Below, piece by piece: positions 44,905 to 53,826 of a DNA stretch of 64,000 bases (the first letter of the stretch is position 1; every line of letters starts with the position of its first letter). The position numbers and the translations under genes were made by a program. Source of the DNA: Paraburkholderia sacchari (GTDB lineage: Bacteria; Pseudomonadota; Gammaproteobacteria; Burkholderiales; Burkholderiaceae). The notes beneath the pieces are model-generated. The model worked only from the letters and a program-made list of their open reading frames with translations, was not told where the DNA came from and searched no databases. The stretch covers positions 186,001-250,000 of the forward strand of contig NZ_JTDB02000006.1 of NCBI RefSeq assembly GCF_000785435.2, given 5' to 3'.

Positions 44905-45334
44905 AGGACTACCTTCAGGCTCGGTGTTGACGCCCATCTCGCGACGGGCTGGGAACAATGAACGGTTCGTGTACTCACACAACTCGCCAATTATGTGCGC
45001 TTTCGAACTGTTCGGTCAAAGAGTGAGGTTTCAGAGAGAAGCGGATGGGCAGGACGATTTGCATATTAATTTCTGAAACAGACCATGCATTTTCCCAGGC
45101 TGCCAGCGTCTTCACACATAAACAAATCTATTAAAATGACGAGACACCCCAAAGCTATATAACCGAGTCGCAGCATCAGGATGCAAACGGCCAGGCTCGC
45201 ACGTTTGCGATCGTGAGCACGGTCGATATCGCGCCCGCGCCAAGACCGGCATCGCACCTGATCTGGACAGGCAATGTGCCCATTCTGCCGATTAGGGGAT
45301 TTCCCTCATCTGGTGTAAAAACAGACGACGGAAC
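44905..45334. other. Intergenic stretch before the IS remnant
   Basis: About 430 bases without a gene. It is AT-richer at 45060-45170. The element at 45335 begins after a run with no inverted repeat that I can define. Confidence 0.45.
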
Positions 45335-45748
45335 CTAAGATTCAAAAAGGCTGCTCCGTCCGTCTGAAGATGTTCCAGAAGACGAGGGAGCAGCCGAGTT
45401 TGAGAAATGCTTCGTGAATGTCGGCCCAACGTTCGAAGCGAATGCGAAGACGACGGAAGTTGTGAAGCCACGCATGGGTACGCTCGACAACCCAGCGGAA
45501 TTTGTCTTCCGCCAGTCGCGCGACCGTCTCCAGCAGGTTGAACCCGAACCAAATCCCAATTTTTTCGAGACGCCGCACCAGCGGATAACGTTCTTGAGTA
45601 CGAACAGGATTCCGTTCAGTGCAGCTCGGTTCGAAACCGGCAACCGGCCTGGATACTTCTCGCGCCGCGGTTTTGGCGTCGGCAGCAATGGCTCGATCAG
45701 TGCCCACAGTTCGTCATCAACGGTCGGCGCGCCCATCCTTGGCTCCAT
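45335..45748 (-). mobile_element. Internally deleted IS5-family (IS427-like) transposase remnant
   Basis: The minus strand starts MGAPTVDDELWALIEPLLPT with SNRAALNGILFVLK (N-terminal DUF4096-type domain of IS427-like OrfA). It then jumps, with a frame change, to DKFRWVVERTHAWLHNFRRL and ERWADIHEAFLKLG (C-terminal end of OrfB). About 400 bases holding the catalytic core are gone. Such a nucleus could only be moved by a transposase in trans. It lies about 55 bases before the FNR-type box of the decarboxylase operon. Confidence 0.8.
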
Positions 45749-45801
45749 GCGCGCTGACCTTCAGCTATGAAACCAGGGTATCGACACGTCTACTGTTGGA
45801 G

Positions 45802-45842
45802 TTGATCCAGGTCAATCCGCGCGTTCCTTGCGGTGCTTGAAT
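45802..45842 (+). promoter_or_regulatory. FNR/Anr-type promoter of the ornithine decarboxylase operon
   Basis: TTGATCCAGGTCAA at 45802-45815 fits TTGAT-N4-ATCAA with one mismatch. Exactly 21 bases later TTGAAT (45837-45842) fits a -10 element, the spacing of class II FNR activation. Transcription would start near 45849, just before the AGGAGG of the gene at 45868. The same box-N21-hexamer layout occurs twice at 53.4 kb. Confidence 0.7.
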
Positions 45843-45867
45843 CAACGTGCAAACAGGAGGAGCGACC

Positions 45868-48231
45868 ATGATTCCCCGTTCCGTCAAGGCGCCGACGATT
45901 CCGATTCCGTTCCACAAGTTGCTGAAGGTGGTGGCAATCGTTGACCGCGGTGATCCCGATACCAAAGAACTGCTCGACTGGATTGCCGCAGAAAACATAA
46001 GCGTTGAGGTCACCGACAACGCCGCGCGAGATTTCGATGAAGACGCAGACGTTGGCGCTTATATCGTACGAGTCGACGGAGAACACCTTGAGCAGGCGCG
46101 TAGCCTCGCGTTTGGCGTGCGCTCGATCGGTTTTCATATCCCGCTCTGGGCGTTGGCCAACACCCATCGCATCACCGACCTCGTAGTGGCGGGCGGGCTC
46201 GGCGAAGTCGACGGCTATATCTACCTTGGCCAGCAGACCCCCGCCTTCTACGCGAAACAGGTGGCTGCAAGTCTTGTGAAGTACGGCATGTCCCTGCTTC
46301 CCCCTTTCTTTGGAGGGCTAGTCGCCTACGACGCAGAAGCCAATATCGCGTTCGACTGTCCCGGACATCAGGGCGGACAGTTCTATCGGAAATCACCGGC
46401 GGGACAGCTCTTCTTCAAGCACTTCGGTGAAAGCATCTTCCGCAATGATCTTTGCAACGCGGACGTCGATCTCGGCGATCTGCTGATCCACGAAGGACCG
46501 GCGGCGGATGCCGAGCGTCACGCCGCTGAGGTATTTGGTGCGGACCAGACCTATTTCGTGCTTAACGGTACCAGTACGTCGAACAAGATCGTGACAGGTG
46601 CCGTGTTGCGACGCGGCGACCTGGTGCTGTTCGACCGTAACAACCACAAGTCCGTACATCAGGGCGCGCTGGTGCAGGCCGGTGCCATTCCCATTTTCCT
46701 GCCAACTGCACGCAATCCTTTCGGCATGATCGGCGCGGTCGACTGGGACGCATGGGACGAAGACTGGCTGCGCGAGCAGATCCGGGTAAACCCGCTCGTG
46801 AAGGATCCCGCGCGCAGCAGCGCAGACCGGCCGTTTCGGCTCGCATGCATCCAGCTCGATACCTATGACGGCACCATCTACAACGTGCGCAAGGTGCTGG
46901 AGAAAATAGGACACCTGTGCGAATACGTGCTATGGGACGAGGCATGGATCGGATACAACGCGTTCCACCCGCTGTTCGAAGACCACAGTCCGATGCGTCT
47001 GAAGCAATTGGCGCCCGATATGCCGGGACTGTTTTCGACGCAATCGGTGCACAAGCAGGGCGCCGGCTTTTCACAGGCATCACAGATTCACAAACGCGAT
47101 GAACACATCCGCGGCCAGAAACGCTTCATCGAACACAGGCGGTTTAACGAATCGTTCCTGATTCATGCGAGCACTTCGCCTTTCTATCCGCTCTTTGCCT
47201 CGCTCGATGTAAACGCGAAGATCCATGAAGGCAAGGCAGGCGAGATGCTGTGGGACAGTTGCATCGAACTGGGTATTGAGGCGCGCAAGAAGTTGCGCGA
47301 ATTCGTGCACCACTACGCGGCCACGGGGCAGTGCACAGAAGAACAGTGGTTTTTCGATCCCTTCGTGCCCGACGTCGTGACGCTGCGTGATTCGAGATTC
47401 ATGAAGGACGTCGAGAACATGGCCTGGGAGTCGTTGCCGACAGACGTCATCAAGCGCGAGCAGCAATGCTGGGCATTCGATCCCGATGCGGCATGGCACG
47501 GCTATTCGGGCTACGCGAAAGGTTACGCGATGGTGGACCCGAACAAGCTCACGCTGCTGACGCCCGGGATCGACAGAAAGACGGGCGGCTATCTGAGTTT
47601 CGGCGTCCCGGCAACCGTCGTTGCCAACTATTTGCGCGAGGAGGGCGTTGTTCCAGAGAAGTGCGACCTGAACAGCATTCTCTTTCTCATGACACCCGCC
47701 GAGGATGAAAGCAAGCTCAACACGCTTATCGCCCGGCTCGTCAGGTTCAAGAACCTCTGGGATCGCGACGCCGCGCTGGAGGAAGTGCTGCCGACATTGT
47801 ACGCCGCGCATAGCGCCCGATACGCAGGGTACACGCTGCGTCAGGTGTGCAACGAGATGCACAACTTCTACCGGGAATCCAACGTAAAGGAATTGCAGCG
47901 GCTCTGCTTCCGTGCGTCGAGCTTCCCCGAACTCGCAATGTCGCCTGAGGCCGCTTACGAGTCGCTTGTTGCAAACGACGTTGACTACGTGCCGCTCGAT
48001 TCCGTTTCGGGTCGTATCTCCGCGACGCTTGCGCTGATCTATCCACCAGGAATTGGTGTCGTCTTGCCGGGTGAGCGTTGGGACGAACGCGCGCAACCCA
48101 TGCTCGACTATTTCATGGCATTTCAGGAATCGTTCAACCGCTTCCCAGGCTTTAACTACGAAGTGCAGGGCGTGTTTCAGGAACGTGAAGACGGGCGCAT
48201 CAGGTTCTATACGTACGTAGTGCGCGAATAG
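45868..48231 (+). CDS. Ornithine/lysine/arginine decarboxylase family, probable ornithine decarboxylase
   Basis: A 787-residue fold-I PLP decarboxylase of the large bacterial SpeF/AdiA type. N-terminal wing domain (1-130); the core has DCPGHQGGQFYRKSPAGQLF, NGTSTSNKIVTGAVLRRGD, DEAWIGYNAFHP and the PLP lysine Lys396 in STQSVHKQGAGFSQ; a C-terminal domain follows. The start is ATG 45868 with AGGAGG seven bases upstream. It consumes a cytoplasmic proton per ornithine decarboxylated, giving putrescine. The next gene is a PotE-type ornithine/putrescine antiporter, which supports ornithine as substrate. An FNR-type box precedes it. Confidence 0.9.
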   Translation: MIPRSVKAPTIPIPFHKLLKVVAIVDRGDPDTKELLDWIAAENISVEVTDNAARDFDEDADVGAYIVRVDGEHLEQARSLAFGVRSIGFHIPLWALANTHRITDLVVAGGLGEVDGYIYLGQQTPAFYAKQVAASLVKYGMSLLPPFFGGLVAYDAEANIAFDCPGHQGGQFYRKSPAGQLFFKHFGESIFRNDLCNADVDLGDLLIHEGPAADAERHAAEVFGADQTYFVLNGTSTSNKIVTGAVLRRGDLVLFDRNNHKSVHQGALVQAGAIPIFLPTARNPFGMIGAVDWDAWDEDWLREQIRVNPLVKDPARSSADRPFRLACIQLDTYDGTIYNVRKVLEKIGHLCEYVLWDEAWIGYNAFHPLFEDHSPMRLKQLAPDMPGLFSTQSVHKQGAGFSQASQIHKRDEHIRGQKRFIEHRRFNESFLIHASTSPFYPLFASLDVNAKIHEGKAGEMLWDSCIELGIEARKKLREFVHHYAATGQCTEEQWFFDPFVPDVVTLRDSRFMKDVENMAWESLPTDVIKREQQCWAFDPDAAWHGYSGYAKGYAMVDPNKLTLLTPGIDRKTGGYLSFGVPATVVANYLREEGVVPEKCDLNSILFLMTPAEDESKLNTLIARLVRFKNLWDRDAALEEVLPTLYAAHSARYAGYTLRQVCNEMHNFYRESNVKELQRLCFRASSFPELAMSPEAAYESLVANDVDYVPLDSVSGRISATLALIYPPGIGVVLPGERWDERAQPMLDYFMAFQESFNRFPGFNYEVQGVFQEREDGRIRFYTYVVRE

Positions 48232-48264
48232 AGGTAACAACCGATCAGGACGAGGAGAATCACC

Positions 48265-50511
48265 ATGTCTGATCAACCCAAAAAGATGAACGTCATCCAA
48301 CTGACCTTCATCGTCACGGTGAACATGATGGGCTCGGGCATCATCATGTTACCGACCAACATGGCAAAGGTGGGCGCGATTTCCCTGCTGTCGTGGCTGG
48401 TGACGGCTATCGGGTCGCTGGCTATTGCTTATGGCTTTGCCGAAGCGGGGTTGCTGAATCAGCGCGCAGGAGGAATGGCGGCCTATGCGGAGGATGGCTA
48501 TGGCAAGGACGGCTACTTCCAGGTGTTCTTCCTGTACTTCCTGTCGATCGCGATCGCGAATGTGGCGGTCGCAAGTTCAGCGCTCGGCTATCTCGCGGCG
48601 TTCTTTCCTGTGCTCACGTCATCGCCCGTCGCTACCTGCATCGGCGTGATCGCTCTGCTGTGGCTCACTACCGTCGCGAACTTCGGCGGACCAAAGGTCA
48701 CGGGGCGCATTGGAGCGGTGACCGTATGGGGCGTCATCCTGCCCGTCGGATTCATCTCGATCGCGGGCTGGTTCTGGTTCCACGGCGGAACATTTGCCGC
48801 AGCCTGGAATCCCAAGGGGGTCAGCCTGCTCGAGGGCATGGGTTCGAGCATTTCACTGACCCTGTGGGCGTTCCTCGGCATGGAGTCGGCAGTCCAGAAC
48901 TCATCGGCCGTCGAGAATCCCAAGCGTGATGTCCCGCTCGCGTGCATGTTCGGCACACTGGGCGCGGCGGTGATCTATATCCTGTCCACGACAGCCATTC
49001 AGGGCATTGTGCCCAATGCGGACCTCGCCGCATCGACGGGTCCATTCGGCCTGGCCTTTGCGCGCATGTTCAACCCTGCAGTCGGTTCGATCGTCATGGC
49101 GCTTGCGGCGCTGGCATGCGTGGGATCGTTGCTGGGATGGCAGTTCACATTAGCCCAGACCGCCAAGGATGCGGCGGACAGCAGAATGTTCCCAAGCATT
49201 TTCGGCAAGGCGAACAGCATGGGCGCACCTATCGCAGGCATGGTCATCATGGGCGTTGTCCAGTCGCTGATGGCGCTGTCGACCATCTCGCCCAACCTCA
49301 GTGAACAGTTCGCCGCACTTGTCAATCTGGCCGTCGTCACCAATGTGCTGCCGTACATCATTTCACTATCGGCGCTGTTCGTGATGATGCGCAACGCCGG
49401 TACGACGCCCGCGAAATACCGAGTCACTGCGATCGTAACGGTCATCGCGCTCGCGTACTCGGTCTATGCGATCTATGCGTCCGGCAAGGACGCCGTGCTA
49501 GGCGGCATGCTGGTCATGGCGATCGGCTATGTGATCTATGGATTCATGGCGTTCCGCTTCACTTCGGTGACTTCCTCTGGACGCGCGGGCGCGGCCTCTG
49601 CGGCGGCTGCACTGGCAATCGCTTTTCTGCTGCTGGCAGGCCTGCTGCCACGGCCAGCCCACGCGGATGAGCCTGCTTCAGCGGGAACGCTGGCGAGAGT
49701 CAAACAGTCCGGCACGATCAATCTGGGCTACGTCAACGACGCGCAGCCGTTTTCGTACAAGGACCAGACGGGCCGGATCACGGGGTACACCGTCGCGCTG
49801 TGCCAGAAGATCGCCGACGAGATCAAGACCGAAAGTGGTCTCGGCACGCTGAAAGTCAGCTGGGTAGCCGTCACGCCCGAAGCCCGCAAGCGCGCAGTGC
49901 AGGAGCACCGGATCGACCTCTTGTGCGGTGACGCCGATACGCTCGCGGGGAGGGCCGGCATGTCGTTCTCCATCCCCGTGTATCCGGGCGGCATCGGCGC
50001 GGTCGTGCGCTCCGATGCGCCGGCCGGGCTGAAGGAAGTGTTGTCCGGAGCGAGTCCATCGCATCCCACCTGGCGTGCGGTTCCGGCGCAGCTGATTTCG
50101 CGGCAGACCATTTCGGTTATCGATGGTTCGCCCGCACAACACTGGCTCGGCGGCAGGCTTGAGCAGTTCCAGATTACGGCCTCCGTCATTCCCGTCACCG
50201 ATGTGCAGTCAGGCGTCCGCAGGGTTCTGGACCGGCAGTCGAATGTGTTTTTCGGCGAACGTTCGCTGCTGCTCGCAGTCGCCAACAGTAGCCCGGCGTC
50301 CGGCGACCTGACGGTGCTCGATCGTCACTTTACCTATCTGCCCGTGGCCATCGGAATGGCGCGAGGAGACGACGATCTGCGGCTGCTGGTCGATCGCACA
50401 TTGAGCCGGCTTTTCGCTTCTTCGGAGTTTCCAGCGTTGTACACGAGATGGTTCGGTGCGCCTGATGCGGATACGCGCAATTTCTTCCGTCTCAGTGCGC
50501 TTCCCGAGTGA
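48265..50511 (+). CDS. PotE-type putrescine/ornithine antiporter fused to a periplasmic solute-binding domain
   Basis: A 748-residue fusion. Residues 1-435 are an APC antiporter closely resembling PotE (NMMGSGIIMLPTNMAKVG, TVANFGGPKVTGRI, TLWAFLGMESAVQNSSAVEN, GSLLGWQFTLAQTAKDAADS), with twelve helices. Residues 440-467 form a signal-peptide-like helix ending PRPAHA, then DE. Residues 475-740 are a family-3 extracellular solute-binding domain (GTINLGYVNDAQPFSYKD, GYTVALCQKIADEI, RIDLLCGDADT). No stop separates them. AGGAG precedes ATG 48265, 34 bases after the decarboxylase. The binding domain may feed ornithine to the exchanger, or be clipped off and act alone. Confidence 0.88.
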   Translation: MSDQPKKMNVIQLTFIVTVNMMGSGIIMLPTNMAKVGAISLLSWLVTAIGSLAIAYGFAEAGLLNQRAGGMAAYAEDGYGKDGYFQVFFLYFLSIAIANVAVASSALGYLAAFFPVLTSSPVATCIGVIALLWLTTVANFGGPKVTGRIGAVTVWGVILPVGFISIAGWFWFHGGTFAAAWNPKGVSLLEGMGSSISLTLWAFLGMESAVQNSSAVENPKRDVPLACMFGTLGAAVIYILSTTAIQGIVPNADLAASTGPFGLAFARMFNPAVGSIVMALAALACVGSLLGWQFTLAQTAKDAADSRMFPSIFGKANSMGAPIAGMVIMGVVQSLMALSTISPNLSEQFAALVNLAVVTNVLPYIISLSALFVMMRNAGTTPAKYRVTAIVTVIALAYSVYAIYASGKDAVLGGMLVMAIGYVIYGFMAFRFTSVTSSGRAGAASAAAALAIAFLLLAGLLPRPAHADEPASAGTLARVKQSGTINLGYVNDAQPFSYKDQTGRITGYTVALCQKIADEIKTESGLGTLKVSWVAVTPEARKRAVQEHRIDLLCGDADTLAGRAGMSFSIPVYPGGIGAVVRSDAPAGLKEVLSGASPSHPTWRAVPAQLISRQTISVIDGSPAQHWLGGRLEQFQITASVIPVTDVQSGVRRVLDRQSNVFFGERSLLLAVANSSPASGDLTVLDRHFTYLPVAIGMARGDDDLRLLVDRTLSRLFASSEFPALYTRWFGAPDADTRNFFRLSALPE

Positions 50512-50658
50512 GATCAGCGGACAAAACAAGGTGGCCCCCAGTGAGGCAGCCTGTTTGCCTGGATTCGCCAGCTATCTGCAAGGCAGGGGCGAGGCATCCA
50601 GGTATGTGTGTGATCGCGCCGCAGTCCGGGGGATTGCGGCCAAGACCAGGGGACTTCG

Positions 50659-50904
50659 ATGACAGCTCACACCGAACCCATCCTTCGCCGCCTCGGCATG
50701 AAGGCACTTCTCGTGCATCATGAGATCGAATCGCGTTCCGCAAGCGGACGCGCCACGCAAGCGTTAATTGCCGAACTCGAGCAGCGGTTCGTCAACGTCA
50801 TTGTGGCGACTTCGGCCGACGATGCCGTTGCGGTCATCGCGGCGGATCCACTCATCCAGTGTCTGTTACTGAATTGGGAACTCGGCGACGATGAAACTCA
50901 TTAG
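50659..50904 (+). pseudogene. Arginine/lysine decarboxylase N-terminal wing remnant
   Basis: Eighty-one codons. From residue 14 on (MKALLVHHEIESRSASGRAT, then ADDAVAVIAADPLIQCLLLN and WELGD) the sequence matches the receiver-like N-terminal domain of large Orn/Lys/Arg decarboxylases of the AdiA type. It stops abruptly after DDETH, and no PLP domain follows. It lies directly behind the decarboxylase/antiporter pair and is probably what remains of a second decarboxylase gene. A free-standing wing domain acting as an oligomer partner cannot be excluded. Confidence 0.7.
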
Positions 50905-51270
50905 CAGGCGCAGCGTGTGTCCTTACGCTTCGCGCAGCGCTTGCATCAAGAGTCCTGAATTTCACCAGCAATGCTTCTTCAAAGACGTGCTCGATGTAAT
51001 CGATCGTGGCACTGATGCGCACAGCACGAAAGGCGGTAAGCCTCGAGGTCGTTCAACTGTTGCTCGGCCGAAGCGAGCATGGAACGCAGAGCCCGTTAGC
51101 TGCCTCGGAAACGCTCGTGCCTCACCGTCAGAACGGGCCGACGACCAGTCCGGCACGATCCGGGCGTGAAGTAATAGGCGATAAGGGATTGCTGCCGGAA
51201 ATGGACTCCGCATAGGGCACTTCGTGCATCGCGCGCCACGTGAATGCGACTCGTCCTCGGTATTGGGGCA
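50905..51270. other. Intergenic stretch, nothing recognised
   Basis: About 365 bases after the decarboxylase remnant and before the end of the TPM gene. Only short meaningless frames are seen. Confidence 0.45.
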
Positions 51271-51768
51271 TTACATGACGACCGGCGAACTCGGCAACTC
51301 GTCGCGTGGAGGGCTGTGAACCGGAAAATGCTTCTTCAGCAATTCGGTAACCTGCTCGATGCCTCGCAAGACGCCAGACTGGTAAGCGCCCCGTCGAAAC
51401 GCTGCTTCCATCGCATGACAGATTGACTCCCACTCGCTGCTACCGACCTTCGCGTGAATACCCCGGTCAGCAATGATTTCCACGTCCCTGTCAGCAAGGA
51501 GCAAATAGATCAGCACGCCATTGTTGTATTCCGTATCCCAGACGCGAAGCTGGGAGAAGACATCAATTGCACGTTCTCGGGCAGACAACCCTTTGAAAAG
51601 CGCAGTGCTGTGCAATGCCCCCTCGACCGCGAACCTGACCTGGCCAATGTGCGCCTGATGACTTTCCTGCACCGCCTTCTCGATGGCATGAAGCGAGCGC
51701 CGAGGAAAAGCCGCGTTGACCCGCCAACGGGTCATAAACAGGTGTCTGAAAAATCGCTTCAGGTCCAT
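51271..51768 (-). CDS. TPM-domain protein, soluble partner of YgcG
   Basis: A 165-residue protein with a TPM (YgcG/TLP18.3/Psb32) fold: QVRFAVEGALHSTALFKGLS, RAIDVFSQLRVWDTEYNNGV and LIYLLLADRDVEIIADRGIH. No signal peptide, and the N-terminus is basic (MDLKRFFRHLFMTRWRVNAA). The ATG at 51768 follows the ygcG stop by two bases, with AGGTGG upstream. Third gene of the lemA operon. Such paired TPM proteins often accompany LemA; the biochemical role is not established. Confidence 0.85.
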   Translation of the reverse strand: MDLKRFFRHLFMTRWRVNAAFPRRSLHAIEKAVQESHQAHIGQVRFAVEGALHSTALFKGLSARERAIDVFSQLRVWDTEYNNGVLIYLLLADRDVEIIADRGIHAKVGSSEWESICHAMEAAFRRGAYQSGVLRGIEQVTELLKKHFPVHSPPRDELPSSPVVM

Positions 51769-51770
51769 GA

Positions 51771-52628
51771 TTACCACCTGCCCGATGCACCGCCACCGCC
51801 AAATCCGCCACCACCGCCCCGGAAGATGTCGCGATTTGAACCGCCGCCGAATCTGCCGGACCCGCCGCCAATGAACCGCCCGCCGACATAGGCGCCCATA
51901 CCGCTCCCCAGAAGCGTGAACATCAATGCAATCGCACCCGCAGTGACGGCCACGAGAACGGCACCGGAAAAGAACCAGGCCAGCAAGCCAATCAGACCTC
52001 CTGTGACCAAAGCGCCGGGCAGCCTCCCAAATACCGCTCGCAGTATGCCGCCGGCGATGACTGTCACCATCAAAAGTACCGGCAGCAATCCTCTGGAGCC
52101 GCCAGCACTGCCCTGCCTCTCTGGTGGTGCAGGCAACGGCTCGCCGTTGACAACATGCATGATGCTGTCAATTCCGGACGAGATGCCACCGTAGAAATCT
52201 CCCTGCCTGAATCTCGGCACAATGGTTTCGTCGATGATGCGGTTGCTTGTCGCGTCGGTGAGCGCCCCCTCGAGGCCGTATCCAACCTCGATGCGCAGTG
52301 TTCGGTCGTTTTTCGCGATAATCAGCAGAACGCCATCGTCGACATTCTTGCGACCGAGCTTCCACTGCTCGACGACGCGTATCGAATACTGTTCGATAGT
52401 CTCCGGCTGGGTCGTCGGAACGATGAGAACAGAAATCTGCGCACCCTTTTGGGCTTCGAAATCGTTCAGCGTCTGTTCGAGGGTCAGTCTTTGCTCGTCC
52501 GTGAGCGTGCGTGTCTCGTCTGTCACCCGTGATGTAAGGGAAGGCACAGCGACATCGGCGCGAACCTGAGTGCCGACAAAAGTGAGAACTGTGACGATGA
52601 GTGCAATCGCCAAGCGCACCAGGTTCAA
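51771..52628 (-). CDS. YgcG-type TPM-domain membrane protein
   Basis: A 285-residue exported protein. Signal peptide (LVRLAIALIVTVLTFVGTQVRA), TPM domain (30-170: VTDETRTLTDEQRLTLEQTL, ISVLIVPTTQPETIEQYSIR, LRIEVGYGLEGALTD), two to three membrane helices (185-245) and a Gly/Arg-rich tail typical of YgcG. The frame starts at TTG 52628, overlapping the lemA stop; GTG 52619 is an alternative start. TPM domains are linked to membrane-protein repair and phosphatase-like activity. It forms an operon with lemA and a second TPM gene. Confidence 0.9.
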   Translation of the reverse strand: MNLVRLAIALIVTVLTFVGTQVRADVAVPSLTSRVTDETRTLTDEQRLTLEQTLNDFEAQKGAQISVLIVPTTQPETIEQYSIRVVEQWKLGRKNVDDGVLLIIAKNDRTLRIEVGYGLEGALTDATSNRIIDETIVPRFRQGDFYGGISSGIDSIMHVVNGEPLPAPPERQGSAGGSRGLLPVLLMVTVIAGGILRAVFGRLPGALVTGGLIGLLAWFFSGAVLVAVTAGAIALMFTLLGSGMGAYVGGRFIGGGSGRFGGGSNRDIFRGGGGGFGGGGASGRW

Positions 52629-53251
52629 TTGGACACCCCACCCGCTGATGCCGGCGTCGCCCCGAAATCCACGCGCGGAGGTTTGGAAATTTCCGCTTCG
52701 TTACTGACCGAGAAGTTGGGTTTTTCCTGAAAACCGAAGACCTTCGCCGTCAGGTTGTCCGGGAACGACCGTACCGTTGTGTTGTACTCCTGCACCGACC
52801 GGATGTAGCGATTCCTTGCGACGGCAATCCGGTTTTCCGTCCCTTCGAGCTGTGCCTGCAAATCGCGGAAGTTCGCGTCTGATTTCAGTTGCGGGTAATT
52901 CTCGGACACCACCAGCAACCGGGACAACGACGACGTTAGCTGCCGCTGCGCTGCCTCGAACCTGGCGAAGGCCTGTGGGTCCGCAAGGAGCTCCGGCGTC
53001 GCCTGAATCGAACCCACCTGTGCGCGAGCTTCGGTTACGCGCGTGAGCACGTCTTTTTCCTGGTTCGCATACCCCTTCACCGTATTGACGAGGTTCGGAA
53101 CCAGGTCTGCACGACGTTGATACTGATTCAGCACCTCCGACCAGCTTGCCTTGACCTGCTCGTCCTCGGTCTGGATGGCGTTGTAGCCGCATCCAGATAA
53201 TCCAAAAACGATTGCCAGCGTAAGCAAACCCAAAAGCGTGCGTGTCAACAT
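52625..53251 (-). CDS. LemA-family lipoprotein
   Basis: A 208-residue LemA protein. The signal peptide ends in lipobox LSGC. The hallmark DLVPNLVNTVKGYANQEKDV with VSENYPQLKSDANFRDLQAQ LEGTENRIAVARNRY follows, forming an all-helical domain, and a short tail. The ATG at 53251 is supported by the signal peptide; a longer frame to 53323 lacks one. First gene of the lemA-ygcG-TPM operon, with an FNR-type box 130 bases upstream. LemA proteins are linked to envelope stress and two-component signalling; the mechanism is unclear. Confidence 0.92.
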   Translation of the reverse strand: MLTRTLLGLLTLAIVFGLSGCGYNAIQTEDEQVKASWSEVLNQYQRRADLVPNLVNTVKGYANQEKDVLTRVTEARAQVGSIQATPELLADPQAFARFEAAQRQLTSSLSRLLVVSENYPQLKSDANFRDLQAQLEGTENRIAVARNRYIRSVQEYNTTVRSFPDNLTAKVFGFQEKPNFSVSNEAEISKPPRVDFGATPASAGGVSN

Positions 53252-53347
53252 TTTTTCAATCCGCAAGAAGCGTAAACCTGGTTCTGGCGAGCTCGAGACA
53301 AAAAGGCGGAGACAAGCTGCCAATCGCTTACGCGGTCAGATACTTGC

Positions 53348-53388
53348 ACGCTACGCCGCCAGTTTCCGCCCCCTTTGATGCAGGTCAA
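53348..53388 (-). promoter_or_regulatory. FNR/Anr-type promoter facing lemA
   Basis: Read leftward: TTGACCTGCATCAA (53388-53375), 21 bases, TAGCGT (53353-53348). The box fits TTGAT-N4-ATCAA with one mismatch. Its spacing and hexamer are identical to those of the promoter facing the other way. The predicted start near 53341 leaves a 90-base leader to lemA. Confidence 0.72.
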
Positions 53389-53429
53389 TCTTAATTGACC
53401 GACAACTGTCCCCTATCGGCGTAAAACCA

Positions 53430-53470
53430 TTGATGTACATCAATATCATTTGCCTCCCTGCCGGTAGCGT
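53430..53470 (+). promoter_or_regulatory. Perfect FNR/Anr box and promoter facing the DUF2933/copper-ATPase operon
   Basis: TTGATGTACATCAA at 53430-53443 is a perfect TTGAT-N4-ATCAA box inside a 16-base palindrome. After exactly 21 bases comes TAGCGT (53465-53470) as the -10 element. Predicted start near 53477, about 89 bases before the ATG at 53566, mirroring the lemA side. Class II activation by an FNR/Anr/Dnr-type regulator is the simplest reading. Confidence 0.8.
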
Positions 53471-53565
53471 GATCCTGATGGATTCTGGCGACGGGCGCCG
53501 GAGCTTGTAACGCCAGCGCTTGTCTTGGAACCGCAGGTCACGTAGATTCGATTTGGAGAGTGCGG

Positions 53566-53826
53566 ATGAACGAAGTTCCACACGGCGCACGCCCTTTCTG
53601 GAAATCGCGAGCGGCGATTGCCATGACTGTCTTTGGTCTAATCGCGCTCTTTCTGATGTTTTCCGAACATCGTACTCACATCCTCGGAGCGCTCCCGTAT
53701 CTGCTGCTGCTCTCGTGCCCACTGATGCATCTGTTTATGCACCACGGGCACGGTCATGGGCATCGTTCGCGACCGGACGGTGTCGACCGGGCAAATCCAG
53801 GAGACGACCATGATTCACCCAGATAG
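53566..53826 (+). CDS. DUF2933-type small membrane protein
   Basis: An 86-residue protein with one or two membrane helices (AIAMTVFGLIALFLMFSEHR and LGALPYLLLLSCPLMHLFMH), followed by the His-rich end HHGHGHGHRSRPDG and an acidic tail. This is the DUF2933 plan often found in metal-resistance or low-oxygen operons. The His cluster may bind metal. GGAGAG precedes ATG 53566. Its end overlaps the next gene by 17 bases, indicating translational coupling. Confidence 0.85.
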   Translation: MNEVPHGARPFWKSRAAIAMTVFGLIALFLMFSEHRTHILGALPYLLLLSCPLMHLFMHHGHGHGHRSRPDGVDRANPGDDHDSPR

